From an uncultured Ruminiclostridium sp. (GTDB taxonomy: Bacteria; Bacillota; Clostridia; Oscillospirales; Ruminococcaceae): a DNA stretch of 64,000 nucleotides. Of the stretch, positions 51,083 to 60,417 are shown one piece after another. The stretch is from NCBI GenBank assembly GCA_910588335.1, contig CAJUQV010000006.1, forward strand, positions 48,348 to 112,347, read 5' to 3'. The notes below the pieces were generated by a model. It was not told the origin of the DNA. It did no database searches and saw only the letters and a program-made list of their open reading frames with translations. The position numbers were made by a program, and so were the translations under genes. Each line of letters begins with the position of its first letter. Positions within the stretch are counted from its first letter, which is position 1.

Positions 51083-53335
51083 ATGAACGTTTCCGAGCTT
51101 ACAAAAGCAAAATACGGAAAAGAAGCCGCCCTGTGCACCGACGAAGAAATTTATTACACTCTTTTAGACGAAGTACAGCGCCTTGCCGCGGCCAAAAAGC
51201 GTCCGGAGTCAAAGAAAAAGCTTTATTATTTTTCCGCCGAGTTTCTTATAGGAAAGCTTCTGTCCAACAATCTCATAAATCTCGGTCTTTACGACGAAGT
51301 CAAGAGACAGCTTAAGGAATGCGGAAAGGATATCTGCGCCGTGGAGGAGATTGAGAACGAGCCTTCCCTGGGCAACGGCGGACTGGGAAGACTGGCCGCC
51401 TGTTTCCTTGACTCAATAGCAACTCTCGGGCTTAACGGCGACGGCGTGGGTCTGAAATATCATTTCGGACTGTTCAGACAGGTATTCAGAAACAACAGGC
51501 AGACCGCTCAGCCCGACAGATGGCTTACCGACGACAGTTGGCTGATTAAGACGGACAAAACATATACGGTAAGGTTCAAAAAAGGCGCCGTTACCGCAAG
51601 AATGTATGATATCAGCGTTACGGGCTACGACAGCACCACCAATAAGCTCCATCTTTTCGACATCGACTCCGCGGACGAATCCATAGTAACCGACGGCATA
51701 AATTTCGACAAGGAACTCTTTGACAAAAACCTGACGTTGTTCCTTTATCCCGATGACAGCGACGACGCGGGACGTATGCTGAGAATATACCAGCAATACT
51801 TTATGGTGTCGGCGGGAGCGCAGATGCTGCTTGACGAATGCACCGCCAAGGGATGCAGGCTTTACGATCTGGCGGATTACGCAATGATACAGATAAACGA
51901 CACTCACCCCACAATGGTGATACCGGAACTGATAAGGCTGCTTACGGAGCGGGGTTTGGACATGGACGATGCCATTGAGGCGGTAAGCAAAGCCTGTGCC
52001 TATACCAACCATACTATTCTGGCGGAAGCTCTGGAAAAATGGCCCATCAGCTATCTTAAGCAGGTAGTGCCTCAGCTTATGCCGATAATAGAAGTGTTGG
52101 ACAACAAGGTGAGAAGGAAATACGACGACAAGTCGCTTTTTATCATAGACAAGGACGAGCGCGTCCATATGGCTCATATTGATATTCATTACAGCGTCAG
52201 CGTTAACGGCGTTGCTTCTCTTCATACCGATATACTGAAGCAGGAGGAGCTTAACGGCTTTTACAATATATATCCCGAAAAATTCAACAACAAGACAAAC
52301 GGAATCACCTTCAGAAGATGGCTTCTCCACTGTAATCCCGAACTTTCCGCTCTCATATCCTCACTTATAGGCAACGGGTACAAAAAAGACGCTTCGGAGC
52401 TTAAAAAGCTGCTGGGATTCCGAAAAGACGCCGAAGTACTCAACAAGCTTCTGGAAATCAAAAATATAAAAAAGAGGCAGCTTAAAGAACACCTTCTCAC
52501 GTCCAAGAACATTGAGATTGACGAAAACTCCGTATTCGACATTCAGGTAAAGCGCCTTCACGAGTATAAACGTCAGCAGCTCAACGCCCTTTACATCATT
52601 CACAAGTACCTTGAAATCAAGGACGGAAAAAAGCCATCCAAACCTATTACCGTCATTTTCGGCGCAAAGGCCGCTCCGGCTTATGTGATAGCTCAGGATA
52701 TAATACACCTTATACTGTGCTTAAGCGAGCTTATTAACGGCGATCCGGAGGTCAGCCACTATCTTAAAGTGGTTATGGTTGAAAACTACAACGTTACCGA
52801 AGCGGAAAAGCTTATTCCCGCCTGCGACATATCGGAGCAGATTTCCCTTGCTTCAAAGGAAGCCAGCGGTACGGGCAATATGAAGTTTATGCTTAACGGC
52901 GCGGTAACATTGGGCACCGAGGACGGCGCAAACGTAGAGATACACGACCTTGTGGGCAACGACAACATTTATATTTTCGGCGACAAGAGCGAAACCGTTG
53001 TGGAACGCTACAAAAAAGCCAGCTACAAAGCCATGGAATATTATGAGGAAAACGAAGCGATAAAGAAAGCCGTGGATTTCATTACTGGCGAGGAGCTTAT
53101 GGAAAAAGGCTGCGCCGAATGTCTTGAGCGGCTTGCAAAGGAGCTTAAGGGCAAGGATTGGTTTATGACCTTCCCCGATTTTGACGAATATGTAAAAACA
53201 AGAGAAAAGGCATACAAGGATTATGAAAACAGGCTCGAATGGGCGGAAAAAATGTTAGTCAACGTGGCAATGGCGGGGTATTTCTCTTCCGACCGCACCA
53301 TTGAAGAATACAACAGGGATATATGGAAGCTTTGA
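51083..53335 (+). CDS. glgP: Glycogen/starch/maltodextrin phosphorylase
   Basis: 750 aa GT35 enzyme releasing glucose-1-phosphate from alpha-1,4-glucans. N-terminal YYFSAEFLIGKLLSNNLINL and NEPSLGNGGLGRLAACFLDS; the catalytic site ALYIIHKYLEIKDG with VKRLHEYKRQQLNAL; the PLP lysine in KEASGTGNMKFMLNGAVTLG, then TEDGANVEI. A bacterial form without the long animal regulatory N-terminus. AAGGAAGG precedes ATG. Confidence 0.95.
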   Translation: MNVSELTKAKYGKEAALCTDEEIYYTLLDEVQRLAAAKKRPESKKKLYYFSAEFLIGKLLSNNLINLGLYDEVKRQLKECGKDICAVEEIENEPSLGNGGLGRLAACFLDSIATLGLNGDGVGLKYHFGLFRQVFRNNRQTAQPDRWLTDDSWLIKTDKTYTVRFKKGAVTARMYDISVTGYDSTTNKLHLFDIDSADESIVTDGINFDKELFDKNLTLFLYPDDSDDAGRMLRIYQQYFMVSAGAQMLLDECTAKGCRLYDLADYAMIQINDTHPTMVIPELIRLLTERGLDMDDAIEAVSKACAYTNHTILAEALEKWPISYLKQVVPQLMPIIEVLDNKVRRKYDDKSLFIIDKDERVHMAHIDIHYSVSVNGVASLHTDILKQEELNGFYNIYPEKFNNKTNGITFRRWLLHCNPELSALISSLIGNGYKKDASELKKLLGFRKDAEVLNKLLEIKNIKKRQLKEHLLTSKNIEIDENSVFDIQVKRLHEYKRQQLNALYIIHKYLEIKDGKKPSKPITVIFGAKAAPAYVIAQDIIHLILCLSELINGDPEVSHYLKVVMVENYNVTEAEKLIPACDISEQISLASKEASGTGNMKFMLNGAVTLGTEDGANVEIHDLVGNDNIYIFGDKSETVVERYKKASYKAMEYYEENEAIKKAVDFITGEELMEKGCAECLERLAKELKGKDWFMTFPDFDEYVKTREKAYKDYENRLEWAEKMLVNVAMAGYFSSDRTIEEYNRDIWKL

Positions 53336-53364
53336 TCTTCTGTCATCCATATAAAAATTAGTAT

Positions 53365-53398
53365 AAACCCTCTCCGAATCTTTTCGGGGAGGGTTTTT
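53365..53398 (+). terminator. Terminator of glgP
   Basis: AAACCCTCTCCGAA-TCT-TTTCGGGGAGGG followed by TTTTT. Confidence 0.88.
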
Positions 53399-53436
53399 GC
53401 GAATATAGCTTTGTGCAAAATACGGAAAGATAATAC

Positions 53437-53558
53437 GGATGATCAAAAGATTAGCATGATTTGCAAACAGTATAATACTATTTTTAAATCATACTATAGA
53501 CAAGATGAATTTTTTGAATGATTTAAAATAGTGTTTTTGAATTAAAATCAGTATAAAC
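53437..53558. repeat. Eroded DH element
   Basis: A half hairpin GATGATCAAAAGATTAGCA, then AATACTATTTTTAAATCAT ... ATGATTTAAAATAGTGTT with ACTATAGACAAG in the loop (53474-53535), then AAAATCAGTATAA. The second hairpin is the reverse complement of the first hairpin at 41266. Confidence 0.65.
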
Positions 53559-53571
53559 AGCGGTTATTACG

Positions 53572-55521
53572 TCAGCCGGAACCGGGATTGGCATTAGGCT
53601 CAAGCTTTTTCCGTATTCTTTTGCTTTTGTACATTTTATCGTCGGCTTCCTTCATCATTGCCGAGTAATTTTTTCCTTTTTCCGCCACACTTACCCCGAA
53701 GGAAAATCTTACGGGTACGGCAACGCCTTTTTCCACCTCGACGGAGGTACCTTTTCTTGTTTCCTTAAGGCGGTCTATGTCGTCAAAAAGCGATTCATTG
53801 CTGCCGTATCCGTACAGGAACAGTACAAATTCGTCTCCGCCCAGTCTCGCGGAAACCTTTTTGCAGCTCCCGAAACCCCTTATCATATCGGCTATTCCCC
53901 GAAGGTACATGTCTCCCGCCTTGTGACCGTATCTGTCGTTTATCTGCTTCAGTCCGTCGGCGTCTATCATTATAAGGGCGCCTTCGCCTATGTCTTCTGT
54001 GCGGGATTTGTCAAGAGGTTCTCTGATCCGGCTCTCAAAGCCGCGTCTGTTATAGAGCTTTGTAAGTATATCAATGTCGCGCTCATTCTCAAGCTGTTTT
54101 CTTGCACGCACATCTTCCGTTACGTCTATGATTATGCCCAAAAATCCGTTCTTCACGGAAAGCTCTTCATATTTTATGTATCTTCCGCTGTCGGTTCCGT
54201 CTTCAATACGGCAAATTTCCTCTCCGTCAATGTCAGTTTTTTTCACATGCTCCTTAAAATAGCTCCTAAAGCTTGTATAATCGGAGCGCAGAGCGTTTTC
54301 TTCATCCTTTGCAATTCCAAGGATTTTTGATGTCTTGTCGGTAAAGCGGACGGTTTTCATATTTTCGTTGTACTCATATACGCCGATCTGCATATTCGCT
54401 TTATCAAGTATATAGGATATTTTATCCGTACTGGAAAAAAGAGTGCTTATCATTGAGTTTATATGATCGCTCAGCTCGGAGAATTCCAGACAGCTTCTCA
54501 CGTCCGCCGTTCGGTCGAGATTTCCTTCGGCAATCTCCTTCAGCTCTCCGTTAAGCTTCTTTATGCCGCTGATAATGATTTTGTCAAGATATACTGAAAC
54601 CGTTTTTACAAGAAAAAAAGATATCAGGACTATACCTAACGTCAATATAACAGTTGCGGTTACGACGTTCTGATACATAGAACCGTTTGTAATCACCCTG
54701 CCTAACATATACTCGGATTCAAACACGGTAAAAACGCAGTAGCAGCTTTTACCGTTTACATCAGCGTAAAATGTGCTGGTTCCTTCGCGTATTTTCTCAA
54801 CCGGTATACCTATGTCCGAAAGATTTTTCCCGATATTTTCCTTTGTGGTGGAGCCTTTGATTATTCCGCTGTCAATATCCGCGGCATACAGCGCCACGGT
54901 ACTGTTGGCTCTCAAAAGAGTAAAAATGTATGACAACTCGTTTTTTTCGGTAGCCTTCATCACCCGTTCGGGTTTCATTCCCACCTGAACAAAAAACTTT
55001 CCGTTGAGGCTCCATACGGCGGAATACTGTACCATTTCTTTTTCTGCGGTATTGGGCATCACTTCCTGACAGAGCTTTGCGTTCTTGTCCTCCAGCATTT
55101 TGGCGAAAAAACCTATCTGTTCTCCGTCGTTAACGCTCATATTGTAATACTGAGGATGTGTTCCGTTATAAATTACTCCCTCCTCATTAAAAAGGTGTAT
55201 CTCGTCCACATCGCAAAATTCGGCTATCCTTTTCAGTTCCTCAATGTCGTTCAGCACAGCCGGATTGTTTTGAATTATATAGGCGATTGCTTCGGCGCTG
55301 TGAAGGCACATACGGCTGTAATCCTCCTTCACCGATTCAAGCTCGGAACTGTTTTCGGATAAAAGCTGCCTCACCTGTTCGAAAATGTTTTCCGAGCTGA
55401 CAATCGCCTGATTATGCCTGCTGACGATTTGCAGAACTATTGCGGTTACCAATATCAATACCGCAATCACAGAGGTTATACGCATAAGGTACTTGACCGT
55501 TATGGCTTTTATATCCTGCAT
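53572..55521 (-). CDS. Membrane-bound diguanylate cyclase with extracellular sensor
   Basis: 649 aa. Membrane helix 1 (about 14-34), an extracellular dCACHE-like sensor (about 35-285), helix 2 (about 288-310), a HAMP-like segment, a PAS-like domain (about 375-480), and a GGDEF domain with DILTKLYNRRGFESR and intact ARLGGDEFVLFLYG. Probably active. It is divergent from the hybrid kinase gene, which has a similar extracellular sensor, so both may respond to related signals (inference). GGGAG lies upstream of ATG. Confidence 0.88.
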   Translation of the reverse strand: MQDIKAITVKYLMRITSVIAVLILVTAIVLQIVSRHNQAIVSSENIFEQVRQLLSENSSELESVKEDYSRMCLHSAEAIAYIIQNNPAVLNDIEELKRIAEFCDVDEIHLFNEEGVIYNGTHPQYYNMSVNDGEQIGFFAKMLEDKNAKLCQEVMPNTAEKEMVQYSAVWSLNGKFFVQVGMKPERVMKATEKNELSYIFTLLRANSTVALYAADIDSGIIKGSTTKENIGKNLSDIGIPVEKIREGTSTFYADVNGKSCYCVFTVFESEYMLGRVITNGSMYQNVVTATVILTLGIVLISFFLVKTVSVYLDKIIISGIKKLNGELKEIAEGNLDRTADVRSCLEFSELSDHINSMISTLFSSTDKISYILDKANMQIGVYEYNENMKTVRFTDKTSKILGIAKDEENALRSDYTSFRSYFKEHVKKTDIDGEEICRIEDGTDSGRYIKYEELSVKNGFLGIIIDVTEDVRARKQLENERDIDILTKLYNRRGFESRIREPLDKSRTEDIGEGALIMIDADGLKQINDRYGHKAGDMYLRGIADMIRGFGSCKKVSARLGGDEFVLFLYGYGSNESLFDDIDRLKETRKGTSVEVEKGVAVPVRFSFGVSVAEKGKNYSAMMKEADDKMYKSKRIRKKLEPNANPGSG

Positions 55522-55640
55522 TTACTTTTTATCTCCCGTTTTCTTCAAAAAAATTTGTTAAAAATTATAACATAAAAAAACAAATATGTCAAATTTATTT
55601 ATCTTCGTTGTTTTGGTTCGGAATTTAAAAAACAACGGTA

Positions 55641-55669
55641 TTGACAAAAGTTTCGCATTACGCTATAAT
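55641..55669 (+). promoter_or_regulatory. Consensus sigma-A promoter of the hybrid kinase
   Basis: TTGACA (55641-55646), 17-base spacer, TATAAT (55664-55669). Both hexamers are perfect. Confidence 0.88.
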
Positions 55670-55880
55670 ATATTGTATCTGAGAAACAGGAGAAATTTTT
55701 AAAAAAAACATAAAAGCGCAGCTTAAACACGCTGCTGAATCGCAAAGCAATTACGAGGTATAACGGAGGAATTTTATCCCATACCGAATCGAGAGGAGTA
55801 ACCGGCCGCCTAAGATGCGAAGGACATCCGGCAACGGTTATTTCCCACCGTGCCGCGAATTTCAAAGGAGTTACCTTATT
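55670..55880 (+). other. Long leader of the hybrid kinase gene, with a KS repeat
   Basis: About 205 nt between promoter and ATG. A KS repeat (AAAAGCGCAGCTTAAACACG ... GCAAAGCAATTACGAGG) covers 55711-55764. After it lies a GC-rich part with CCGG-CCGCCTAAGATGCGAAGGACAT-CCGG and TAACCG...CGGTTA pairings (55798-55850). I could not match it to a known riboswitch. Confidence 0.4.
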
Positions 55881-58493
55881 ATGAATAAAATGAATAAAAA
55901 GAGTAAAACCAGATTATTTCTTATAATAAGCCTCGTTGTTATGATTACTTTTTTTGTGGGCGTTATGTCTGTTTTCTCCGTTACGGTAGGAGAAAAAAAC
56001 AATGATGTCATATCAAAAATGGGCAATGTATATACATCGGGTATGAGCGAAGAAATCGCTATGCACTTTGAATCAATTATTAATCTGCAGATTGATAAAG
56101 CCGCTACGATTCTTTCCTCCGTCCCCGACGATTCCACCCAGTACGGAGAGGAAATGATCAAAGCTCTTGCAAAAGAAGGAAGGGAGCATGGGTATGATTA
56201 TTTTTCCCTTATGGATCCGGAGGGAAATTTTGAGGTAATATACGGTGAGGATTTGGTCATTATTGATCCGGAGCCTTTTATAACGTCAATGAACAACGGC
56301 GAGAAAAAGGTTGCAATTGCAAAAAGAGCTTCGGATCAGGACAACACAAACTCCGGAGACATTATCGCCTTGGGCATTTCTTCCTCTTATCCCATGAAAG
56401 GCGGAAAGAGGAGCACCGCCATGGTTATCGGCATACCCGTTTCCGATTTAAGCCTTCCCCTTTCTCTCAGCATGGACAATTCCATTCTCGTTTATTCCCA
56501 TGTTATACGAAATGACGGAAGCTTTATCATACGCAGCGAGGAAATTTCCGAAAACAACTATTTTGACCGTATGAGAAATGCTTACCATGACGTTTACGGC
56601 GGCGATATTGAGGATTACATAGACATTCTTCGTTCCCATATGGAAAAAAACGAGGACTTTTTTCAGAATTTCTATATGAACAGTGACGGTGAAGCGGTGA
56701 ATTACGAAAATGAGAAATGCGCTCTGTTCTGCACCCGTCTTACAAACTCCGAATGGTACCTCATTACCGTTATGCCCTATGGCAGCATCAACGAAATAAT
56801 AGAAGAATCCAACAGCTTCCAGCAAAGAATGTACGCTGTTACTGTATCTGTAATGCTGGCAGTTATTATCATTATATTTATCCTATACTTCAAAATGACA
56901 TGGAATCAGATGACGGAAATGGAGAACGCACGCAAGGAGGCGGTAAAGGCCAATAAGGCAAAAAGCGAGTTTCTGTCAAATATGAGTCACGATATCAGAA
57001 CTCCCATGAACGCCATAGTGGGCATGACCGCCATAGCGGTGACGCACCTTGACGACCGCCAACAGGTACAAACCTGTCTTAAGAAAATATCACTTTCCAG
57101 CAAGCATCTTCTGGGGCTTATTAACGACATACTCGATATGTCCAAGATAGAAAGCGGAAAAATGACCCTCAATATGGATATGATATCGCTCCGCGAGGTT
57201 ATGGACAGCATCATCAGCATTGTACAGCCTCAGATCAAGGCAAAAAATCAGAATTTCGAGGTTTCCATACACGACATAAAATGCGAGAACGTATACTGCG
57301 ACAGCGTAAGGCTCAATCAGGTACTATTGAATCTTATGTCCAACGCGATAAAATTTACTCACGACGGCGGAGATATACGCACCGTTCTGTATCAGGAGAA
57401 CTCCGACAAAGGCGAAAATTATATAAGAGTTCACTTTATCGTCAAGGACAACGGTATAGGAATGTCCCCCGAATTCAAGGGGAAAATTTTTGAATCCTTT
57501 ATGCGAGAGGACAACAAACGAGTTCATCACACCGAGGGCTCCGGACTCGGAATGTCAATTACCAAATATATTATTGACGCAATGGGCGGAAGCATAGAGG
57601 TAGAGAGCGAGCAGGGCAAGGGCTCCGAGTTCCGCATCACCATTGATATGGAAAAGGCCACGGAGAGCGAAGAGGAAATGGTTCTCCCCAAATGGAAAAT
57701 GTTGGTGGTGGATGACGATAACCTGCTTTGTGAAAGCGCGGTAAATTCTCTTAAAGAAATAGGTGTAGATGCCGACTGGAGCCTTAACGCCGAAAAGGCT
57801 CTTGAGATGGTAAGCGAAAATAACAGAAAGCACACGCCTTATGAAATTATACTTATTGACTGGAAGCTGCCGGGAATGGACGGTATTGAAGCCACTAAAT
57901 TGATCCGAAAGGAAATGAACAACAATATTCCTATCATACTTATTTCGGCCTACGATTGGAGCGATATAGAAGAAAACGCGAAAAAAGCGGGGGTTACCGG
58001 ATTTATTTCCAAGCCGCTGTTCAAATCCACTTTATATCACGGGCTTCGTCAGTTCAGCGGCGGAAAACTTCAGGAAGAAACCAAGGAAAATGCGGATAAT
58101 CACAAGCTGACTCATATGAAAGTGTTGTTGGCGGAGGATAACGACCTTAACTGGGAGATTGCCAACGAGCTTCTTACTCCTATTGGTCTGGATCTGGATC
58201 ACGCGGAAAACGGAAAGATCTGTTTGGAAATGTTTGAAAAATCACCTGTGGGTTATTATTCGGCGATACTTATGGATATAAGAATGCCCGTTATGTCGGG
58301 TCTTGAAGCAACCGAGGAGATAAGGAAGCTTGACCGTTCCGATGCCGGCGTGCCTATTATCGCAATGACCGCCGACGCTTTCACCGAAGACAAGCAGAAA
58401 TGTCTCAACGCAGGAATGAACGCTCATATTGCCAAGCCCATTGACGTTAAGGAAGTTGGACGTATGTTGGAAAAGTTCGTTGGAACAAAGTAA
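55881..58493 (+). CDS. Hybrid sensor histidine kinase with two receiver domains
   Basis: 870 aa. Helix 1 (about 11-35), extracellular dCACHE-like sensor (about 36-315), helix 2 (about 318-338). HisKA with FLSNMSHDIRTPMNAIVGM (H370), HATPase with LNLMSNAIKFTHDGGD and EGSGLGMSIT. Receiver 1 has MLVVDDDNLLC and IILIDWKLPGMDG; receiver 2 has VLLAEDNDLNW, AILMDIRMPVMSG and HIAKPID. Both receivers keep phospho-acceptor Asp and Lys. No Hpt domain or output gene is adjacent. ATG at 55881 has AAAGGAG upstream; the 22 codons before it are not likely translated. Confidence 0.92.
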   Translation: MNKMNKKSKTRLFLIISLVVMITFFVGVMSVFSVTVGEKNNDVISKMGNVYTSGMSEEIAMHFESIINLQIDKAATILSSVPDDSTQYGEEMIKALAKEGREHGYDYFSLMDPEGNFEVIYGEDLVIIDPEPFITSMNNGEKKVAIAKRASDQDNTNSGDIIALGISSSYPMKGGKRSTAMVIGIPVSDLSLPLSLSMDNSILVYSHVIRNDGSFIIRSEEISENNYFDRMRNAYHDVYGGDIEDYIDILRSHMEKNEDFFQNFYMNSDGEAVNYENEKCALFCTRLTNSEWYLITVMPYGSINEIIEESNSFQQRMYAVTVSVMLAVIIIIFILYFKMTWNQMTEMENARKEAVKANKAKSEFLSNMSHDIRTPMNAIVGMTAIAVTHLDDRQQVQTCLKKISLSSKHLLGLINDILDMSKIESGKMTLNMDMISLREVMDSIISIVQPQIKAKNQNFEVSIHDIKCENVYCDSVRLNQVLLNLMSNAIKFTHDGGDIRTVLYQENSDKGENYIRVHFIVKDNGIGMSPEFKGKIFESFMREDNKRVHHTEGSGLGMSITKYIIDAMGGSIEVESEQGKGSEFRITIDMEKATESEEEMVLPKWKMLVVDDDNLLCESAVNSLKEIGVDADWSLNAEKALEMVSENNRKHTPYEIILIDWKLPGMDGIEATKLIRKEMNNNIPIILISAYDWSDIEENAKKAGVTGFISKPLFKSTLYHGLRQFSGGKLQEETKENADNHKLTHMKVLLAEDNDLNWEIANELLTPIGLDLDHAENGKICLEMFEKSPVGYYSAILMDIRMPVMSGLEATEEIRKLDRSDAGVPIIAMTADAFTEDKQKCLNAGMNAHIAKPIDVKEVGRMLEKFVGTK

Positions 58494-58549
58494 TTTATCT
58501 GAAAGGCTGCTGTTTGCGCAATTTCCACAACTTTGTAATGTTAAAAAGT

Positions 58550-58582
58550 TTTAAAGCGCCGCTTGTTTAAGCTGCGCTTTAA
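58550..58582. repeat. KS-type hairpin fragment
   Basis: AAAGCGCCGCTTGTTTAAGCTGCGCTTTAATC, an imperfect hairpin formed by the KS end GCTTAAACTGCGCTTT paired with itself. It may terminate the kinase gene. Confidence 0.45.
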
Positions 58583-58660
58583 TCAAAAACAAGCGACCTA
58601 CCTTTTCGCACAGCTGGTAAGCCGCTTTATTGATTATAACGAAAGGTTTTTGTAAAAATA

Positions 58661-58688
58661 TTGAAAAAAATTTTTTTTGTGATATAAT
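58661..58688 (+). promoter_or_regulatory. Sigma-A promoter of pyrB
   Basis: TTGAAA (58661-58666), spacer 16, TATAAT (58683-58688). The 45-base leader has no PyrR-type attenuator. Confidence 0.75.
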
Positions 58689-58736
58689 TTATACAGAAAT
58701 CGTATTTAGCCGAAAAGAAAAAAGGAGACCGTATAT

Positions 58737-59822
58737 ATGAAGAAAAACAGCTTTCCCCATTTAATTGATTTGGACAGCTATCCCGTATCCGCATGGAACA
58801 GCATTACCGCTCTCGGTCTGGACATCAAGCGCAATCCCCATATATACGTGGGAGCCTGCAACGGAAAAATAATGGGTACGCTTTTTTATGAGCCCTCCAC
58901 CCGCACACAGATGAGTTTTCAAAGCGCGATGCTGAGGCTCGGCGGCGGTATCGTCGGCTTCGACAATCCCTTGAATTCCTCCGTGGCAAAGGGGGAATCA
59001 ATAAAGGACACCACAAAAATTGCCAGCAGCTATTCGGATATCATTGTTATGCGGCACCCGTTGGAAGGATCGGTAAAGGCGGCGGCACTGACAGCAGACT
59101 GCCCCGTAATAAACGCGGGGGACGGGGGACATCTTCATCCTACGCAGACACTTACGGATCTAATCACCTTAAGAGCGGAAAAAGACACTCTCAGCGGTCT
59201 CACAGTGGGTTTCTGCGGCGACTTGAAGAACGGAAGGACTGTGCACTCGCTTTTAAAAGCGCTTTGCTGTTATGAAAACAACAGGTTTGTACTTATATCC
59301 ACGGACGAGCTTAAGGCACCTACATATATAAAGGATCGGATATCCGCGGCGGGAAAGGAATATGTGGAAGTCAACTCTCTGGAAGAGGCTATTCCGGAGT
59401 TGGATGTGCTTTATATGACAAGGATACAAAGGGAACGGTTCGCGGATCCGTCGGAATATGAGAAGCAAAAGCATATTTTCAGGTTGGATAAGAAGAAAAT
59501 GCAAGCGGCAAAAGGAGATATGATAGTGCTGCACCCTTTGCCCCGTGTCGATGAAATAGCGGTTGAGGTGGATAATGATCCGAGGGCGCTTTATTTTAAA
59601 CAGGCCAATTACGGTATGTATGTAAGAATGTCACTGATATTGTCTGTGCTAAACGACGATATCAAAACGGCTCCGCTGCTGAACGGAGAAGTTATGCCCA
59701 AGGTCTGCTGCAGGAACCTGAAATGTATCACCTGCAGCGAGGAGGCGCTGCCACACAGCTTCAGGAATCACGGAGGAGTACTGGAGTGCGAATACTGTGA
59801 TGAAAGGCTGCTGTTGGAATAA
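58737..59822 (+). CDS. pyrB: Aspartate carbamoyltransferase with C-terminal zinc ribbon
   Basis: 361 aa, about 50 longer than E. coli PyrB. Carbamoyl-phosphate motif YEPSTRTQMSFQSAMLRLGG, then MRHPLEGS, GDGGHLHPTQTLTDL, VGFCGDLKNGRTVHSL and LHPLPRVDEI show an intact catalytic chain. The extra tail has C325-x4-C330 and C351-x2-C354 (CRNLKC ... CEYC), the spacing of the zinc domain of the regulatory chain PyrI, but without PyrI's nucleotide-binding part. No pyrI follows. The enzyme may have kept only the interface that joins catalytic and regulatory chains. Confidence 0.92.
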   Translation: MKKNSFPHLIDLDSYPVSAWNSITALGLDIKRNPHIYVGACNGKIMGTLFYEPSTRTQMSFQSAMLRLGGGIVGFDNPLNSSVAKGESIKDTTKIASSYSDIIVMRHPLEGSVKAAALTADCPVINAGDGGHLHPTQTLTDLITLRAEKDTLSGLTVGFCGDLKNGRTVHSLLKALCCYENNRFVLISTDELKAPTYIKDRISAAGKEYVEVNSLEEAIPELDVLYMTRIQRERFADPSEYEKQKHIFRLDKKKMQAAKGDMIVLHPLPRVDEIAVEVDNDPRALYFKQANYGMYVRMSLILSVLNDDIKTAPLLNGEVMPKVCCRNLKCITCSEEALPHSFRNHGGVLECEYCDERLLLE

Positions 59823-59837
59823 CCGTAAACACTGTTT

Positions 59838-60122
59838 CTAATACCGGCAATTTGTAAATTTTAAATCTTTAAATATGAGATTATCCATTACAAGAATGAC
59901 CTTTTTAGCCTTGAGATATCGTTCGGTCAATAACAAATCAATTTGTCTTGCCCAATCCTGCCGAGTTCTCTGTTCCTGAGCGTCAGCGTATCTTTGCGCG
60001 ATAAACAGGAAAATGCACGCGGTGCCATTACGAACGTATTCGTAATCCTCATATTGAACACCGTTGTTTTTTATAATAAACTCGTCAGGGTTTTGGCAAA
60101 TTTTTGCTGAAAAGACTTGAAA
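59838..60122 (-). pseudogene. IS630-family transposase remnant
   Basis: The minus strand reads QNPDEFIIKNNGVQYEDYEY, then VRNGTACIFLFIAQRYADAQ, EQRTRQDWARQIDLLLTERY, LKAKKVILVMDNLIFKDLKF-TNCRY-stop. The R-x-G-T-x-x-I-F-x-F pattern and VILVMDNL (the middle DDE Asp) match IS630-type DDE transposases. There is no start codon; both the N-terminal HTH and the last catalytic Glu region are missing, so it is dead. It is the only transposase trace in the window and is of the TA-targeting superfamily. Confidence 0.7.
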
Positions 60123-60182
60123 TTATTTTGTTTTTATGTTAAAATATATAGAGTAAATTTAAATATATTGATGAAACTTATA

Positions 60183-60232
60183 TGGATAGAGTAATCGTCT
60201 CCTAAGGTTACGAAAGATCGTTCGCCGTTTAC
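60183..60232 (+). other. Possible decayed tRNA-Arg-like fragment
   Basis: GGATAGAG, CTCCTAAG and a following AAG..TCG..TTCG occur with the same spacing as in the intact tRNA-Arg 150 bases downstream. The acceptor stem is not recognisable. It could be a relic of an ancient duplication or island end, or chance. Confidence 0.3.
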
Positions 60233-60332
60233 CCAAAGAAGAGCGATAGGAGAACGAAAGATAACGCAACCGCATCCTAAGAGAACCGAAAGTGTTCCTC
60301 AAATCGCCACCATAGGCGATAAAATGAAATAT

Positions 60333-60409
60333 GCGCCCGTAGCTCAGCAGGATAGAGCGTCCGCCTCCTAAGCGGAAGGTCGGGGATTCGAATTCCTTCG
60401 GGCGCGCCA
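60333..60409 (+). tRNA. tRNA-Arg (anticodon CCT)
   Basis: Acceptor GCGCCCG pairs with CGGGCGC, D arm GCTC...GAGC, anticodon stem TCCGC/GCGGA around loop CTCCTAA with anticodon CCT, T arm GGGGA-TTCGAAT-TCCTT, discriminator G and encoded CCA. Reads AGG codons. A tRNA next to a decayed van cluster is typical of an island insertion site. Confidence 0.95.
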
Positions 60410-60417
60410 CAAACAAC

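Noticed and set aside
55790..55850. Glycine- or ZTP-riboswitch-like patches (GAGAG, CCGCCTAAG) in the kinase leader
   Set aside because: The patches lack the spacing and partner motifs of either aptamer.
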